64,000 bases of DNA from Gammaproteobacteria bacterium (GCA_004297335.1 SCUD01000158.1:54605-118604); one strand, 5' to 3'. Shown: positions 36,570 through 49,547, counted from the first letter of the stretch. The notes: generated from the sequence alone by a model not told the origin. A program made the numbers and translations.

Positions 36570-39419
36570 TCAGGAGCCGAAAGTACCGGTAGCCGAATGA
36601 TCCGGGTCCGGCTGACGCAGTTCGTTGATCAGGAACCGCCCGGTGGCCGTGAACCGGGCCCCGCCCGGCGGCAGGGTGTCAGTGACTGTACGACGCCGCA
36701 GCACATGCACCGAGTACTCGAGCTCGTGCAGCAGCGCGGGCCGGGAATAGTAAAAGCCCTGGCCGGCCACGCAGCCGAGTTCGACCAGCTCGCGCTGCTG
36801 GTGCTCGAGTTCGATGCCCTCGGCGACGACCTCGAGGCCGAGCGTGTCGCCGAGCGCGATGATCGCGCGCGCGAGCGCCGCGCCCTCAGCACTGCCGGAG
36901 AGTCGCTCGACGAAGGAACGGTCGATCTTCAGGATGTCGATCGGGAACCGGTGCAGGTACGACAGCGAGGAATAGCCGGTACCGAAATCGTCGATGGCAA
37001 TGCGCACGCCCAGCTTCTTCAGCTTCGTGAGCCGCGCCAGCGTCTCGTCCGTGTTGTGCATCAGCACGCTCTCGGTGATTTCGAGCACGAGGCATTCGGG
37101 ATCCAGGCCCGACTCGTGCAGCGCTTGCGCGAGATCGGACACGAGGTCGGACTGCTCGAGCTGCGCCGGTGAGACGTTGACGGCCAGGCGGACCTGCCGC
37201 CCCTGCGGCAGCCGCGCCTGCCAGGCACGCACTTCCTGGCAGGCCTGGCGCATCACCCAGCGACCGAGGCCGATCATCTGGCCCGAGTCCTCGGCAACTC
37301 CCAGGAACTCCGCCGGCGCAATGAGCCCTCGCTGCGGGTGTCGCCAGCGCACCAGGGCCTCGACACCCAGCAGGTAGCCGGACTGCAGGTCCACGATCGG
37401 CTGGTAGTGCAGCTGGAACTGGTTCTGGGCCAGCGCGCGCGCCAGCTCGGTCTCCACTTCCAGCCGCCGGTGCGCGGCCTCCTGCATCTCGTCCCGGAAG
37501 ACCGTAAAGCGGCCCTTGCCCTGGGACTTGGCGGCGTACATCGCCACATCGGCGTTGCGCATCAGTTCCTCGACCCCTTCGCCCGGCCGGGCAAAGGCGA
37601 CACCGACGCTGGCAGCGACGCGCAGGTCGCTGTCGAGAAAGCTGAAGGGCTCCGCGAGCGCGGCCACGATGCGGCCGGCGACCTCGAGGACCGGATTCTG
37701 GTCCGCGAGGTTCTCGAGCAGTACCGCGAACTCATCGCCGCCGAGCCGGGCCACCGTGTCCCCGGCGCGCGTGCACTGCACCAGGCGCTGCGCACTGCTG
37801 CGCAGCACCCGGTCCCCCTGGCCGTGACCGAGGCTGTCGTTGATCTTCTTGAAGTTGTCGAGGTCGATGAACAGCACGGCGACGCCATTCTGGCCACGGC
37901 GTCCAACCGCCAGCGCGTGTTCGGCACGATCGCGGAACAGTGCGCGGTTCGGCAGCAGGGTCAGCGGGTCGTGCAGGGCCATCTGGCGGAGCTTGTCCTC
38001 GAGGGTCCGGCGCTCGGTGACGTCGCGCAGGTTGAGCAGCAGGCCCCCAACCGCCGGTTCGGCCACCAGGTTAGTACCGAGGATCTCGACGACGCGCGGC
38101 TTTTCCCGGCCGCGTGGCACCCGCACCTCCGCGGTGGCACTGCTGCCTGCGGCGACGAGCTCCGTCGCAATGAATCGGTGCAGGCGTTCGCGATCCTCGG
38201 TCGTGACGAACTCGGTGATGCCGCGCGCCACCAGCGCTCCAATCGCCTGGCCGAAGAGTCGCTCCGTCGATGGAGCCGCGTAGCGGATCTGGCCATCAGC
38301 GCCGACAATCGCCATGCCATCGGCGGAATTGCGGATCAGCGCCGCGAACCGGGCCTCGGCCACGCGGGTCGCCTCCGCCGCCCTTCTGGACGCAGCATCG
38401 CCAGCCGCCAGCCGCTGCCGCAGGAACAGCAGCACGACCGCGAGGCACAGCACCAGTGTCATCACCCCGGACGGCTCGCGCAGGCGCTCGAATTGCAGCG
38501 TCAACACGGCCAACCCCGCGAGTCCCAGCCCGGCGACGGGAACAGCGCGGGCGAACCTGTCGCTCTCCGGTCGGCCCGCTGCCGGGGTTTCGACCCGCCG
38601 CTGCGAGGCACTTTCACTGTTCGCGGCCAGCGCGAGGCCAGCACAGCCAAGGATCGTCAACGGGCCCGCCAGTGTTGCCGGCACCAGCCCGCCGACCGCG
38701 GCCAGCGCCGCCACGAGGCCAGCGGCACCCAATGCCACGGACGCGAGCGCCACACCCAGGGTTCCGGAACGTTCCTGTTGCTCGCGCGGACGGGAGGCCA
38801 GCGCCGCGATCCCCACCAGCAGCAGGCCGCCGTGGCATACCGCGAGAATGCCGGGCTGCACGACGTCGGCAAGAGTGCCGGTGAACTGCCAGGTCATCTT
38901 GCGCAGCACCGTCAGCCACAGCAGCGCCCCGTAGCAGATCACGACCGTCGTCAGATCGAGTCGGAGTCCCGGATCCGGCGTGGCCGGTCGCTCAGAACCC
39001 AGCAGCGCCAGGACCCCGGCGCAGGCGAGCACGCAGAAGCCTGCCTGGGTCAGGACCAGCGCACCCGCGGCCCAGGCCGATCCGTCCGGAGCGATAGCGG
39101 TGATCAGGCCGGCCAGCAGCAGGCCCGCAGCGGCCCAGGCCAGCGAGCGCCAGCCGGAACGCCGGGCCGGTACCAGGCCGGGCAGGCCAGCGACGCGTCG
39201 CAGTAGCAGCCACGTCGCGAGAGCGGCCGAGGGCAGCAGCCAGCGCGGCCATGCCTGCGGAACTGGCACCGCCGCAAAGGGCAGGATCCGGACCAGCTCC
39301 ACCAGGACCGCTGCGGCGGGCACGACGGCGAGCCACGCCCAGGGATCCTCGAGCCATGGGGCGAGTCGCACCCGCCATGGTGTGCCCGCGGAATGATCCT
39401 GTTGTTGTTCCAGCTCCAT
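36570..39419 (-). CDS. Membrane GGDEF-EAL protein with PAS domain
   Basis: About 949 residues. Roughly nine transmembrane segments fill the first ~320. A PAS domain follows (FAALIRNSADGMAIVGADG). The diguanylate cyclase core has RLGGDEFAVLLE, with an intact inhibitory RxxD (RAGD) five residues earlier. The EAL domain has GVEALVRWRHP, DDFGTGYSSLSYL and VAEGIE. Both catalytic sites look complete, so synthesis and breakdown of cyclic di-GMP are both possible. The ATG at 39419 has GGAG eight bases upstream. A GTG at 39464 would add 15 residues without such a site. Confidence 0.92.
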   Translation of the reverse strand: MELEQQQDHSAGTPWRVRLAPWLEDPWAWLAVVPAAAVLVELVRILPFAAVPVPQAWPRWLLPSAALATWLLLRRVAGLPGLVPARRSGWRSLAWAAAGLLLAGLITAIAPDGSAWAAGALVLTQAGFCVLACAGVLALLGSERPATPDPGLRLDLTTVVICYGALLWLTVLRKMTWQFTGTLADVVQPGILAVCHGGLLLVGIAALASRPREQQERSGTLGVALASVALGAAGLVAALAAVGGLVPATLAGPLTILGCAGLALAANSESASQRRVETPAAGRPESDRFARAVPVAGLGLAGLAVLTLQFERLREPSGVMTLVLCLAVVLLFLRQRLAAGDAASRRAAEATRVAEARFAALIRNSADGMAIVGADGQIRYAAPSTERLFGQAIGALVARGITEFVTTEDRERLHRFIATELVAAGSSATAEVRVPRGREKPRVVEILGTNLVAEPAVGGLLLNLRDVTERRTLEDKLRQMALHDPLTLLPNRALFRDRAEHALAVGRRGQNGVAVLFIDLDNFKKINDSLGHGQGDRVLRSSAQRLVQCTRAGDTVARLGGDEFAVLLENLADQNPVLEVAGRIVAALAEPFSFLDSDLRVAASVGVAFARPGEGVEELMRNADVAMYAAKSQGKGRFTVFRDEMQEAAHRRLEVETELARALAQNQFQLHYQPIVDLQSGYLLGVEALVRWRHPQRGLIAPAEFLGVAEDSGQMIGLGRWVMRQACQEVRAWQARLPQGRQVRLAVNVSPAQLEQSDLVSDLAQALHESGLDPECLVLEITESVLMHNTDETLARLTKLKKLGVRIAIDDFGTGYSSLSYLHRFPIDILKIDRSFVERLSGSAEGAALARAIIALGDTLGLEVVAEGIELEHQQRELVELGCVAGQGFYYSRPALLHELEYSVHVLRRRTVTDTLPPGGARFTATGRFLINELRQPDPDHSATGTFGS

Positions 39420-39550
39420 CCCGTGCTCTCCAGCCCCAAGGCCCGGAGGGCGGTGGCGGCTCACGCGGATGGTGACTTAATGTGCCCGGGACGGACGCCG
39501 AACCGGTCACAGTTCCAGTGGCGGCACTCCCCTGTGGAGCTGCCTCCAGT

Positions 39551-39997
39551 TCAGAACGGGATATCGTCGTCGAAGGCCTCGTCGGCGACCGCCGGCTCCG
39601 GCCGCGGGCTGCGCTCCTCGGTCTTGGCCGGGCGCTCCGCTGCAGGACCCGGTGCGCCGCCGCGCCCGCCGAGCATCTGCATCTCGTTGGCTACGATTTC
39701 CGTCGTGTAGCGGTCCTGGCCCTCGCGATCCTGCCACTTGCGCGTGCGCAGCCGCCCTTCGATGTAGACCTGCGAACCCTTGCGCAGGTACTCGGCGGCG
39801 ATTTCGGCAAGGCGCTCGAACATCACGACGTTGTGCCACTCGGTGGCTTCCTTGTTCTCGCCGGTCTGGCGATCCCGCCACTGGTCGGTCGTGGCCAGGC
39901 GCAGGTTCACGACCGCCTTGCCGCTCGGCATCGCACGGCTCTGCGGATCCTGTCCCAGGTGACCGATCAGGATGACTTTGTTGACCCCGCGTGCCAT
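39551..39997 (-). CDS. ssb: Single-stranded DNA-binding protein
   Basis: The 148-residue OB-fold protein begins [17 protein letters not shown], shows [24 protein letters not shown], and ends in the protein-interaction tip DDDIPF after a Pro/Ala/Glu-rich linker. It coats single-stranded DNA and recruits repair and replication factors through that tip. It lies 65 bases downstream of the MFS gene, in the conserved uvrA/MFS/ssb arrangement. Confidence 0.97.
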   Translation of the reverse strand: MARGVNKVILIGHLGQDPQSRAMPSGKAVVNLRLATTDQWRDRQTGENKEATEWHNVVMFERLAEIAAEYLRKGSQVYIEGRLRTRKWQDREGQDRYTTEIVANEMQMLGGRGGAPGPAAERPAKTEERSPRPEPAVADEAFDDDIPF

Positions 39998-40062
39998 GTC
40001 ACTCTCCTTCGCCTCGCTGGCAAGGTTCTATTGTAGTCGCCGGCCGGTGGGCCGCGCGCCGA

Positions 40063-41247
40063 TTATCGGGCGTCTTTGCGCTGATTCGCCGCCGGCACGA
40101 ACAGCCACCCGGCCACTGCGGCGGCAGCCACCAGGAACACCCCGGGCATCGCCGTGGCGCTGCCGAGCAACAGGCCACCGGCCACGCCACCGGCGAAGGC
40201 ACCGAGGAACTGGCAGGTGGCGAACACGCCGAGCGCCGTCCCGCGCGCACTGGTGCCGGCCGCCTCGGCCAGGCTCGCGGGCAGGCGCGCCTCCAGGAAG
40301 TTGAATGCGCCGAAATACAGCACCAGCGCGGCCATCAGCCCGACCCGGTCGGCATGGGCGAAAGCCAGTGCCAACTGCGCCAGGATCAGCAGCCATCCGG
40401 CGCCGCGGACCACCGCCGCCGGACGGGCGCTCCGCTCGGACCAGAGGATCAGGGGCACGGTCAGCAGCAGCGAGGCAGCAAATACGCCGAGGTACACGCG
40501 CCAGTGGCCGGCCGCCGGCAGGCCGTGCAGGTCCTGCAGCGCGGTGGGCACCGCAACAAAGACCGCGGTCAGAGACAGGTGCAGTGCGAACACGCCGGCG
40601 TACAGCGGGGCCAGCCGCGGGGTGAAGGCGGTCTGCCAGTCGTGCCGCACCGGTGCCACTGGCACCGACGCGTCCGCGGGCAGGGCGAACAGCACGAGCC
40701 CGATGGCCGCGATGCCGAGGCCCCCCATCAGGGCGAAGATGCCGCCAACGCCGATCGCGCCGGCGAGCAGCGGCCCGGCGACGAGCGACAGCACGAAGCT
40801 TGCACCGATGCTGATGCCGATCAGGGCCATCGCGCGGGTGCGCACGCTGGCCCGCGTGAGGTCGGCAAGCAGCGCAAGTACCGGCCCGGAGACGGCACCG
40901 AGCCCCTGAACCACGCGCGCACCGATCAGTGCCCAGGCCGAACCGGCCAGGTAGCCGAGCGCCGACCCGGCGACGTGCAGCACGAGCCCGGCCACGATGA
41001 CCGGCCGGCGCCCGTAGCGGTCCGACCAGGTGCCAAACGGGATCTGCATCACCGCCTGGGCCAGCCCGTAGGCACCGACGGCCAACCCGGCCAGCAGCGG
41101 CGTACCGCCCGGCAGGTCCCCGGCGTGCAGCGCAAGTACCGGCAGCAGCAGGAACAGCCCGAGCATGCGCGTCGCATAGATCGCCGACAACGCGGCGACG
41201 GCGCGGCGTTCGGCGGGGACGAGCGCCGCACGAGCCTCGGCTGGCAC
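40063..41247 (-). CDS. MFS transporter
   Basis: The 394-residue protein has about twelve transmembrane helices and the MFS signature GTWSDRYGRRPVIVAG between helices 2 and 3. Homologues sit between uvrA and ssb in pseudomonads and are annotated as drug or sugar efflux without proof. The substrate cannot be told from sequence. It is divergent from uvrA with an 82-base shared promoter region. Confidence 0.9.
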   Translation of the reverse strand: MPAEARAALVPAERRAVAALSAIYATRMLGLFLLLPVLALHAGDLPGGTPLLAGLAVGAYGLAQAVMQIPFGTWSDRYGRRPVIVAGLVLHVAGSALGYLAGSAWALIGARVVQGLGAVSGPVLALLADLTRASVRTRAMALIGISIGASFVLSLVAGPLLAGAIGVGGIFALMGGLGIAAIGLVLFALPADASVPVAPVRHDWQTAFTPRLAPLYAGVFALHLSLTAVFVAVPTALQDLHGLPAAGHWRVYLGVFAASLLLTVPLILWSERSARPAAVVRGAGWLLILAQLALAFAHADRVGLMAALVLYFGAFNFLEARLPASLAEAAGTSARGTALGVFATCQFLGAFAGGVAGGLLLGSATAMPGVFLVAAAAVAGWLFVPAANQRKDAR

Positions 41248-41329
41248 AGGAAATCCCTTTGCGGTGGGCGTAACGGGGCCGCTATTCTAGCAGGCTCGCC
41301 GCCTCCCCCCGGGCGGACCCCGATACAGC

Positions 41330-44169
<2,840 letters not shown>

Positions 44170-44173
<4 letters not shown>

Positions 44174-44604
44174 AATGGCTTTCCGCACTGGCGGCCACAC
44201 TCGCCCTGGGGCTGACGGTTTCCGGCTGCGCCGGCGCGGGCGAAATCGAAGTCCGCTCGGCCTGGGCGCGCAGCACCCCGCCCGGCGCGGCGGTCGGGGC
44301 GGTCTACCTGGAGATCCGCAACACCGGCACCGGTGCCGACCGGTTGCGCGGCATCACCAGCACGATCGCCAGGAAGACGGAACTGCACGGCACCATGATG
44401 CACGGGGGCATGGCCCACATGCGGGCGGTCCCTGAACTGGAAGTCCCGGCCGGAGCCACGATCCGGTTCGAGCCGGGCGGACTGCACGTGATGCTGATCG
44501 GGTTGCGCGAGCCACTGGTCGCCGGACAGCTGTTTACGCTCCAGCTCGAGTTCGAGCACGCTGGCCGGCGCCAGGTGCCGGTCGAAGTCCGGGATCCCGG
44601 CTGA
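44170..44604 (+). CDS. PCu(A)C-type periplasmic copper chaperone
   Basis: The 144-residue protein has a signal peptide with lipobox V-S-G-C20, so it is probably a membrane-anchored periplasmic lipoprotein. The copper site follows the family rule H-x10-M-x21-H-x-M exactly: H73, M84, H106, M108. Such proteins deliver Cu(I) to cytochrome oxidase. No oxidase genes are in the window. The ATGA overlap with uvrA suggests co-translation, an odd functional pairing. Its last 71 bases overlap the end of the convergent radical SAM gene. Confidence 0.92.
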
Positions 44605-45619
44605 GGCCCGCGTCGATCCGCGCCAGCAGGGCCGGCTTTTCCGCTGGAAACTGATAGCCCTCGTAGTCCTGGCGCAGCAGCAGAACGCCATCCGGTGCCC
44701 GCCAGTCGTTGGCACAATGATCGAAGCAGACGCGAGCCGTGACCTCGAGCGCAGCCACGCAGCGCCGGACCTCGAACAACTGCTCCAGAGGCCCGAGCGG
44801 CTCGAACTCGCCGCGCTCCGCCGCCGCGTGCAGTTCGGTTCCGGGCAGGGACAGGTACGGGCGGGTGCGGATGTAGTCCGGACTGATCTCGTTCAGCACG
44901 CGCGCGGTGTTCCGCACGTGCTGCTCCGACAGCTCCCGGCCGCCGAGGCCCGGCATCCAGTACTCCGATAGCTGGAAGCCGGCGGCTCTGGCGCGCCGGC
45001 CGGCCTGGATGTGCCCGGCGCCGGTGATGCCCTTGTCGACGTGCGCGAGGACCTCATCATCACCCGACTCGAGACCAACGTGCAGCCGGTCGAGCCCGGC
45101 CGCGCGGACCCGCGCCAGGTCCTCTGGCTCCTTCTGGCACAGCGTCTTCGCCCGCGCATAGGAGGTCACGCGCACCAGCGACGGAAAAGTGCCCCGCAGG
45201 TATTCGAGGATCTCCACCAGCCGGGGCGCCGGCATGATGAGCGTATTGGCATCCTGCAGGAAGGCCGTCCGGCCGCCCGACAGCAGCCACTGGTACACGA
45301 GCGGGAATTCGTGGCCCGTGCGCAGTGCTGGCTCGCGCTCGAGGAATGCGAGCGCCACCTCCCGGTCGATGCCCCCGCCCCGTCCCATCTCGTCCGACAC
45401 GGCGCGCAGCTCGGTGCAGATCGCCGCGATCGCATCGATATCCGCTTTCACCTCAGCGGGGCTGCGCAGCTCGAAGCGCTCGCCACGGTAGAGGCGGCAG
45501 AAGCCGCAGCGGTTCCAGTGGCAGTTGCGCGTGACCTGGATCAGCAGCGAAGCGCTGCCGCCCTCGCTCGGCGGCCGAATCGGGCCGACCGGAAAGGCAT
45601 ATCGGGCTGGCGTCGCCAT
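44534..45619 (-). CDS. Radical SAM protein with CX4CX2C cluster motif
   Basis: The 361-residue protein has its cluster motif as C33-HWNR-C38-GF-C41, a CX4CX2C spacing in place of the common CX3CX2C. Downstream are HVGLESGDDEVLAHVDKG and EYWMPGLGG, typical of the Elp3/MiaB-like radical SAM fold used by COG1032-type proteins. No extra domain reveals the substrate. The last ~30 residues are low-complexity and read across the copper chaperone 3' end. It follows the aldehyde dehydrogenase gene by six bases. Confidence 0.85.
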   Translation of the reverse strand: MATPARYAFPVGPIRPPSEGGSASLLIQVTRNCHWNRCGFCRLYRGERFELRSPAEVKADIDAIAAICTELRAVSDEMGRGGGIDREVALAFLEREPALRTGHEFPLVYQWLLSGGRTAFLQDANTLIMPAPRLVEILEYLRGTFPSLVRVTSYARAKTLCQKEPEDLARVRAAGLDRLHVGLESGDDEVLAHVDKGITGAGHIQAGRRARAAGFQLSEYWMPGLGGRELSEQHVRNTARVLNEISPDYIRTRPYLSLPGTELHAAAERGEFEPLGPLEQLFEVRRCVAALEVTARVCFDHCANDWRAPDGVLLLRQDYEGYQFPAEKPALLARIDAGLSRDPGLRPAPGAGQRARTRAGA

Positions 45620-45625
45620 GCGGGG

Positions 45626-47065
45626 TCAGGATGCCTTCGGCGGTGGCCGCAGCTGGATCGCCTTGTACTCGAGGAACTCCTCCAGCCCGTAGCGGCCCAG
45701 CTCGCGGCCATTGCCGGACTGCCGGTAGCCACCGAAGGGCGCCTGCAGGTTGAACGGTGCGCCGTTGATGTCCACCTGCCCGGTGCGCATGCGCCGCGCG
45801 ACCCGCAGCGCCCGCTCCTCGCTCGCCGACCAGACGCCGCCAGCCAGGCCATAGGGCGTGTCATTGGCGATCCGTACGGCCTCGTCCTCGTCACGATAGG
45901 TGATGATCGACAGCACCGGCCCGAAGACTTCCTCCTGCTCCAGCGTCGAGCCCGGCCGCACCCGGCCGAAGACCGTCGGCCGCACGAACCAGCCGGCCTC
46001 GAGCCCCGCCGGTGGCTCCAGGCCGCCCGCGAGCAATTCCGCACCCTCCTCGATGCCCTTGCGGATGTAGCCCAGCACGCGTTCGCGCTGCCTCGCGGAA
46101 ACCAGCGGCCCGAGCGTCGTGCCCTCCGCCAGCGGGTCGCCGGGGCGGTAGCCGTTGGCGATCGTTGCCGCCAGTTGCGCCGCCTCCGCGTAAAGCGCCT
46201 CGGGTACCAGCAGCCGCGTGTGCGCGCTGCAGGTCTGCCCGCAGTTGACGCAGCAGGTGGCGAGCGTGCCCTTGACCGCCGCCGCCAGGTCCGCATCGTC
46301 AAGCACGATCGCGGCCGACTTGCCGCCGAGTTCCAGCGCGACGCGCTTGATCGTGCCGGCCGCGAATTCGGATACCCGCCGTCCGGCGGCGGTCGAACCG
46401 GTGAACGAGATCATGTCGACCTCGCGATGGGCCGCGAGTGCCTCGCCGACGACCGGCCCATAGCCGGTGACCAGGTTGAACACGCCGGCGGGCAGCCCCG
46501 CGGCCTCGATGACCTCGGCGAGGATGAAGGCATTGAGTGGCGCCAGCTCCGAGGGCTTCAGCACGACCGTGCAGCCAGCCGCCAGCGCTGGTGCGACCTT
46601 CAGCGATACCTGGTGCAGCGGGTAGTTCCATGGCGTGATGGCGGCGACCACACCGACGGGCTCCCGCAGGACCAGCGAGTTCCCGACCCGCTCCTCAAAA
46701 GGGAAGGCCGCGAGCAGGCCGGCGTAGTAGCTGAACACGGCGATCGGTGAGCCGGCCTGGATGCGCTGCGAGAGCTTGAGCGGCATGCCCATTTCGCGGC
46801 TGATGGTCTCGCCGATCTCGCCGGCGCGGGCCTTGAGGCCTGCATGAATGCGCTGCAGGTGTGCGGCCCGCTCGGGCACTGGCGTCCCCGCCCAGCCCGT
46901 GAAGGCGCGCCGGGCCGCGGTGACAGCGGCGTCCACATCTGCAGCCGTACCCTCCGGGATCCGGGCGAGCAACGATCCGTCGGCCGGGCAGAGCACGTCA
47001 ATGTGGTTGCGGCCGGCCGGCTCCACCCAGCGGCCATCGATGAACAGGTGGGTGCGCTCAATCAT
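45626..47065 (-). CDS. NAD(P)-dependent aldehyde dehydrogenase
   Basis: The 479-residue enzyme has all active-site features of the superfamily: PWN147, general base E245 in LELGGKS, nucleophile C279 in NCGQTC, and the late motif [12 protein letters not shown]. It oxidises an aldehyde to an acid using NAD(P). The preferred substrate cannot be inferred. It lies between the GNAT and radical SAM genes with gaps of 14 and 6 bases, so the three form an operon. Confidence 0.94.
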   Translation of the reverse strand: MIERTHLFIDGRWVEPAGRNHIDVLCPADGSLLARIPEGTAADVDAAVTAARRAFTGWAGTPVPERAAHLQRIHAGLKARAGEIGETISREMGMPLKLSQRIQAGSPIAVFSYYAGLLAAFPFEERVGNSLVLREPVGVVAAITPWNYPLHQVSLKVAPALAAGCTVVLKPSELAPLNAFILAEVIEAAGLPAGVFNLVTGYGPVVGEALAAHREVDMISFTGSTAAGRRVSEFAAGTIKRVALELGGKSAAIVLDDADLAAAVKGTLATCCVNCGQTCSAHTRLLVPEALYAEAAQLAATIANGYRPGDPLAEGTTLGPLVSARQRERVLGYIRKGIEEGAELLAGGLEPPAGLEAGWFVRPTVFGRVRPGSTLEQEEVFGPVLSIITYRDEDEAVRIANDTPYGLAGGVWSASEERALRVARRMRTGQVDINGAPFNLQAPFGGYRQSGNGRELGRYGLEEFLEYKAIQLRPPPKAS

Positions 47066-47079
47066 GACTGACCTCCTTG

Positions 47080-47604
47080 TCAGCGTGCCTGGCTCCGCGA
47101 GCCGCCCGCGCTGATGAAGCGATGGGCAACCTCGCCGTAGGTCTGGTGCTCGCTGTAGTCACCCTGGGTGAACTCGGTGATGACCTTGCGCCAGAAACTG
47201 ACGGCACCCGGATTCTGCGACTGCTCGGCAATGACCCACTCGCCCGCGAAGCGCGCGAGCAGCAGCCGGGCAGCGCCCCGGCCGACGCCGAGCCGGCGGT
47301 ACGGACGGCGGACGAAGAACTCGGTGAGCCGGTAATGCGCGTGGCTGCTGGCAGGCGGGGTGCGCTCGCGCTGTACCAGCGCGAACCCCGCCGGCTGCTC
47401 GTCGCGCAGGATCATGAACGGCATCGAGCGCTCATCATTGAACCAGCCCTGCAGCAGTTCGGCGATACCCTGTCCGGTAACGGTCAACGAAGGAAAGACG
47501 CCGGTATGACCGGCGGCGAGGTCGCCCAGGTACTCGTCGTAGATCTGTTCGATCCACTCACGGTCCCGGCGCAACGCCCTGGCATCACGGATGGTCGTGC
47601 CCAC
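47080..47604 (-). CDS. GNAT-family N-acetyltransferase
   Basis: From the GTG at 47604 the protein is 174 residues. GGAG lies eight bases upstream, while the alternative TTG at 47622 overlaps that site. The acetyl-CoA binding motif is [18 protein letters not shown] near residue 110. The N-terminal half carries [12 protein letters not shown] and the strand [17 protein letters not shown]. The acceptor is unknown. It starts just after the lipoprotein gene terminator and leads into the aldehyde dehydrogenase. Confidence 0.82.
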   Translation of the reverse strand: MGTTIRDARALRRDREWIEQIYDEYLGDLAAGHTGVFPSLTVTGQGIAELLQGWFNDERSMPFMILRDEQPAGFALVQRERTPPASSHAHYRLTEFFVRRPYRRLGVGRGAARLLLARFAGEWVIAEQSQNPGAVSFWRKVITEFTQGDYSEHQTYGEVAHRFISAGGSRSQAR

Positions 47605-47620
47605 CGTCCAGTCTCCAGAC

Positions 47621-47671
47621 AAAAATGGCCGGGCGATGGACGCGGACTCTCCACGCCATCCACCCGGCCAT
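47621..47671 (-). terminator. Rho-independent terminator
   Basis: On the minus strand, arms ATGGCCGGG (47663-47671) and CCCGGCCAT (47625-47633) enclose a second paired segment (GGATGG/CCATC), giving a long GC-rich stem that is followed at once by TTTTTG. It ends transcription of the Ala-rich lipoprotein gene. Confidence 0.85.
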
Positions 47672-47720
47672 CGGGCCGCCGGGACCCTCGGGGGTCACCG
47701 GCAGCCACCGTCGCGAACGG

Positions 47721-48017
47721 CTACTGTGCCGGCGGAGCCTCGGCCGGAGCAGCTTCCACGGCTGCGCCAGCGGCATCGACCGCCGCACCAGCAGCGTCAG
47801 TCGCGGCATCGGCCGCCACGCCAGCGGCATCCGCCGCCGCGCCAGCAGCTTCAGTCGCGGCATCCGCCGCCACGCCAGCGGCATCCGCCGCCGCATCAAC
47901 AGCCTCGGCGGCCTGGTCGACCGCCTGTTCCACGACCGGCGCAGCCTCTTCCTTCTTGCCACCGCATGCCCCGAGAACGAGCGCCACGCCAATGGCGCCC
48001 CAGATCTTTGCATTCAT
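47721..48017 (-). CDS. Alanine-rich repetitive small lipoprotein
   Basis: The 98-residue protein has a signal peptide ending in the lipobox L15-G-A-C18, then GGKKEEAAPVVEQAVDQ, and then a run of Ala/Asp/Val repeats (DAAGVAADAATEAAGAAA and close variants, about 11 residues each). The pattern suggests a helical, possibly coiled-coil, periplasmic protein anchored to a membrane. It is monocistronic, with its own terminator at 47621-47671, and divergent from pepQ. The function is unknown. Confidence 0.75.
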   Translation of the reverse strand: MNAKIWGAIGVALVLGACGGKKEEAAPVVEQAVDQAAEAVDAAADAAGVAADAATEAAGAAADAAGVAADAATDAAGAAVDAAGAAVEAAPAEAPPAQ

Positions 48018-48207
48018 CGTCAGTTACCCCGGATTGAACTCAATTGAAAGAAAATATCAGTGGGAATCGCGGCGAGAACCTCGTGTTTGCGTAGCTCGCT
48101 GTCCCGTCGCCACCTGCAATTCTAGTGTCTTTGCCCGGAATTTCCTAGATCGAATGCTTCAATGCCGCTAGTCTGGGCGGCGAGCGCACTTTCCGGGGTT
48201 CCCTGTC

Positions 48208-49524
48208 GTGCCTACGCTATCCGAACTGTATTGCGCCCACCTGCAGGCTCTGATGGCCCGCGCTGACCGCGCCCTGGCGGCCGCCGGCTACGACGGGCTG
48301 ATCGTGGCCTCCGGTTCCCTGCGCTGCCAGTACCTGGATGACAGCAGCTATCCGTTCAAGCCCAACCCGCAATACCAGGCCTGGATCCCGGCACCAACCC
48401 CGGACTCGTTCGTCCTGTACCGTCCGGGCCGGCAACCCCGGTTGGTGTTCCACCAGCCCGTGGACTACTGGTTCCTGTCGCCGTCGCTGCCAGACGGCTC
48501 ATGGGCCGCCGCTTTCGACCTGCAGGTGGTGCGCGATCCCGGGCAGCTGCGCCGACAGCCGGAACTGGCCAGTGGTCGCTGGGCGGTGCTCGGTGAACCG
48601 GGAGCCGCGACCGCGGGCATCGGTGACCACGACCCACCGGCCGTGGTCCTGCCGCTCGACTACGCCCGGGCCGTAAAGACCTCCTATGAGATCGAGTGCA
48701 TGGCACGCGCCTCTGCGGCCGGTGCCCGCGCGCATCGGGCGGCGGCTGCCGCATTCGCCGACGGCGCCTCGGAGTACGAGGTCCACATCGCCTATTGCAT
48801 GGCGATCCTGGCCCGCGAGGAGGAACTCCCGTACAACAACATCGTTGCCTTCGGCAGCCACGCCGCGATCCTGCACTACCAGCATCTCGAGCGCAGCCGC
48901 CCACCCGGCGTGCGCTCCTTCCTGCTGGACGCGGGGGCCCGGCATGCCGGCTACTGCAGCGACATCACCCGTACCCATGTCGCCAGCGATGACCGCTTTG
49001 CGGCACTCGTCGCGGATCTCGATGCTGCACAGCAGCGCCTCACCAGCCTGGTCCGACCGGGCACGGATTACCGTGATCTCCACCTGGCGGCGCACCGCGA
49101 GATCGCCGGGGTACTGGTCCGCGCCGGCCTGGTCCGTGGGGACCCGCTCGAGGCCGTGGCCACCGGAGTCACGAGCGTGTTCTTTCCCCACGGCATTGGC
49201 CATCTGCTCGGCATCCAGGTCCACGACGTCGGCGGCCTGATGGCTGGTCCGGACGGCGGCACGCGGCCGCGGCCGGAGGGTCATCCGGCCTTGCGGCTGA
49301 CCCGCGAGCTGCAGCCCGGCATGGTGGTCACCATCGAACCCGGCGTCTACCTGATCGACTCGCTGCTGGCCGCAGCCGCCGCCGATGAGCGCCGGCACTG
49401 GATCGAGTGGCAGCTGGTCGAGGAATTGAAGCCCTGCGGTGGCATCCGCATCGAGGATGACGTCGTTGCCCAGGACGGCGCCCCGCGCAATCTCACGCGC
49501 GAGGCCTTCGCCACCGGTCGCTGA
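48208..49524 (+). CDS. pepQ: Xaa-Pro dipeptidase PepQ
   Basis: The 438-residue M24 metallopeptidase cleaves dipeptides with C-terminal proline. The N-terminal domain has YLDDSSYPFKPNPQYQAW and PVDYWF as in PepQ. The two-metal site ligands are D241, D252, H332, E377 and E416. The start is a GTG at 48208, kept because MPTLSELYCAHLQAL aligns with the family N-terminus. The 190 bases upstream, shared with the lipoprotein gene, hold the promoters but no hexamer pair I would commit to. Confidence 0.95.
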   Translation: MPTLSELYCAHLQALMARADRALAAAGYDGLIVASGSLRCQYLDDSSYPFKPNPQYQAWIPAPTPDSFVLYRPGRQPRLVFHQPVDYWFLSPSLPDGSWAAAFDLQVVRDPGQLRRQPELASGRWAVLGEPGAATAGIGDHDPPAVVLPLDYARAVKTSYEIECMARASAAGARAHRAAAAAFADGASEYEVHIAYCMAILAREEELPYNNIVAFGSHAAILHYQHLERSRPPGVRSFLLDAGARHAGYCSDITRTHVASDDRFAALVADLDAAQQRLTSLVRPGTDYRDLHLAAHREIAGVLVRAGLVRGDPLEAVATGVTSVFFPHGIGHLLGIQVHDVGGLMAGPDGGTRPRPEGHPALRLTRELQPGMVVTIEPGVYLIDSLLAAAAADERRHWIEWQLVEELKPCGGIRIEDDVVAQDGAPRNLTREAFATGR

Positions 49525-49547
49525 ACCGGCCCTCGGCCGACCGCGAC

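Noticed and set aside
47590..47622. TTG at 47622 as start of the GNAT gene
   Set aside because: The GTG at 47604 has GGAG at the correct distance, while the TTG lies within the terminator T-tract.
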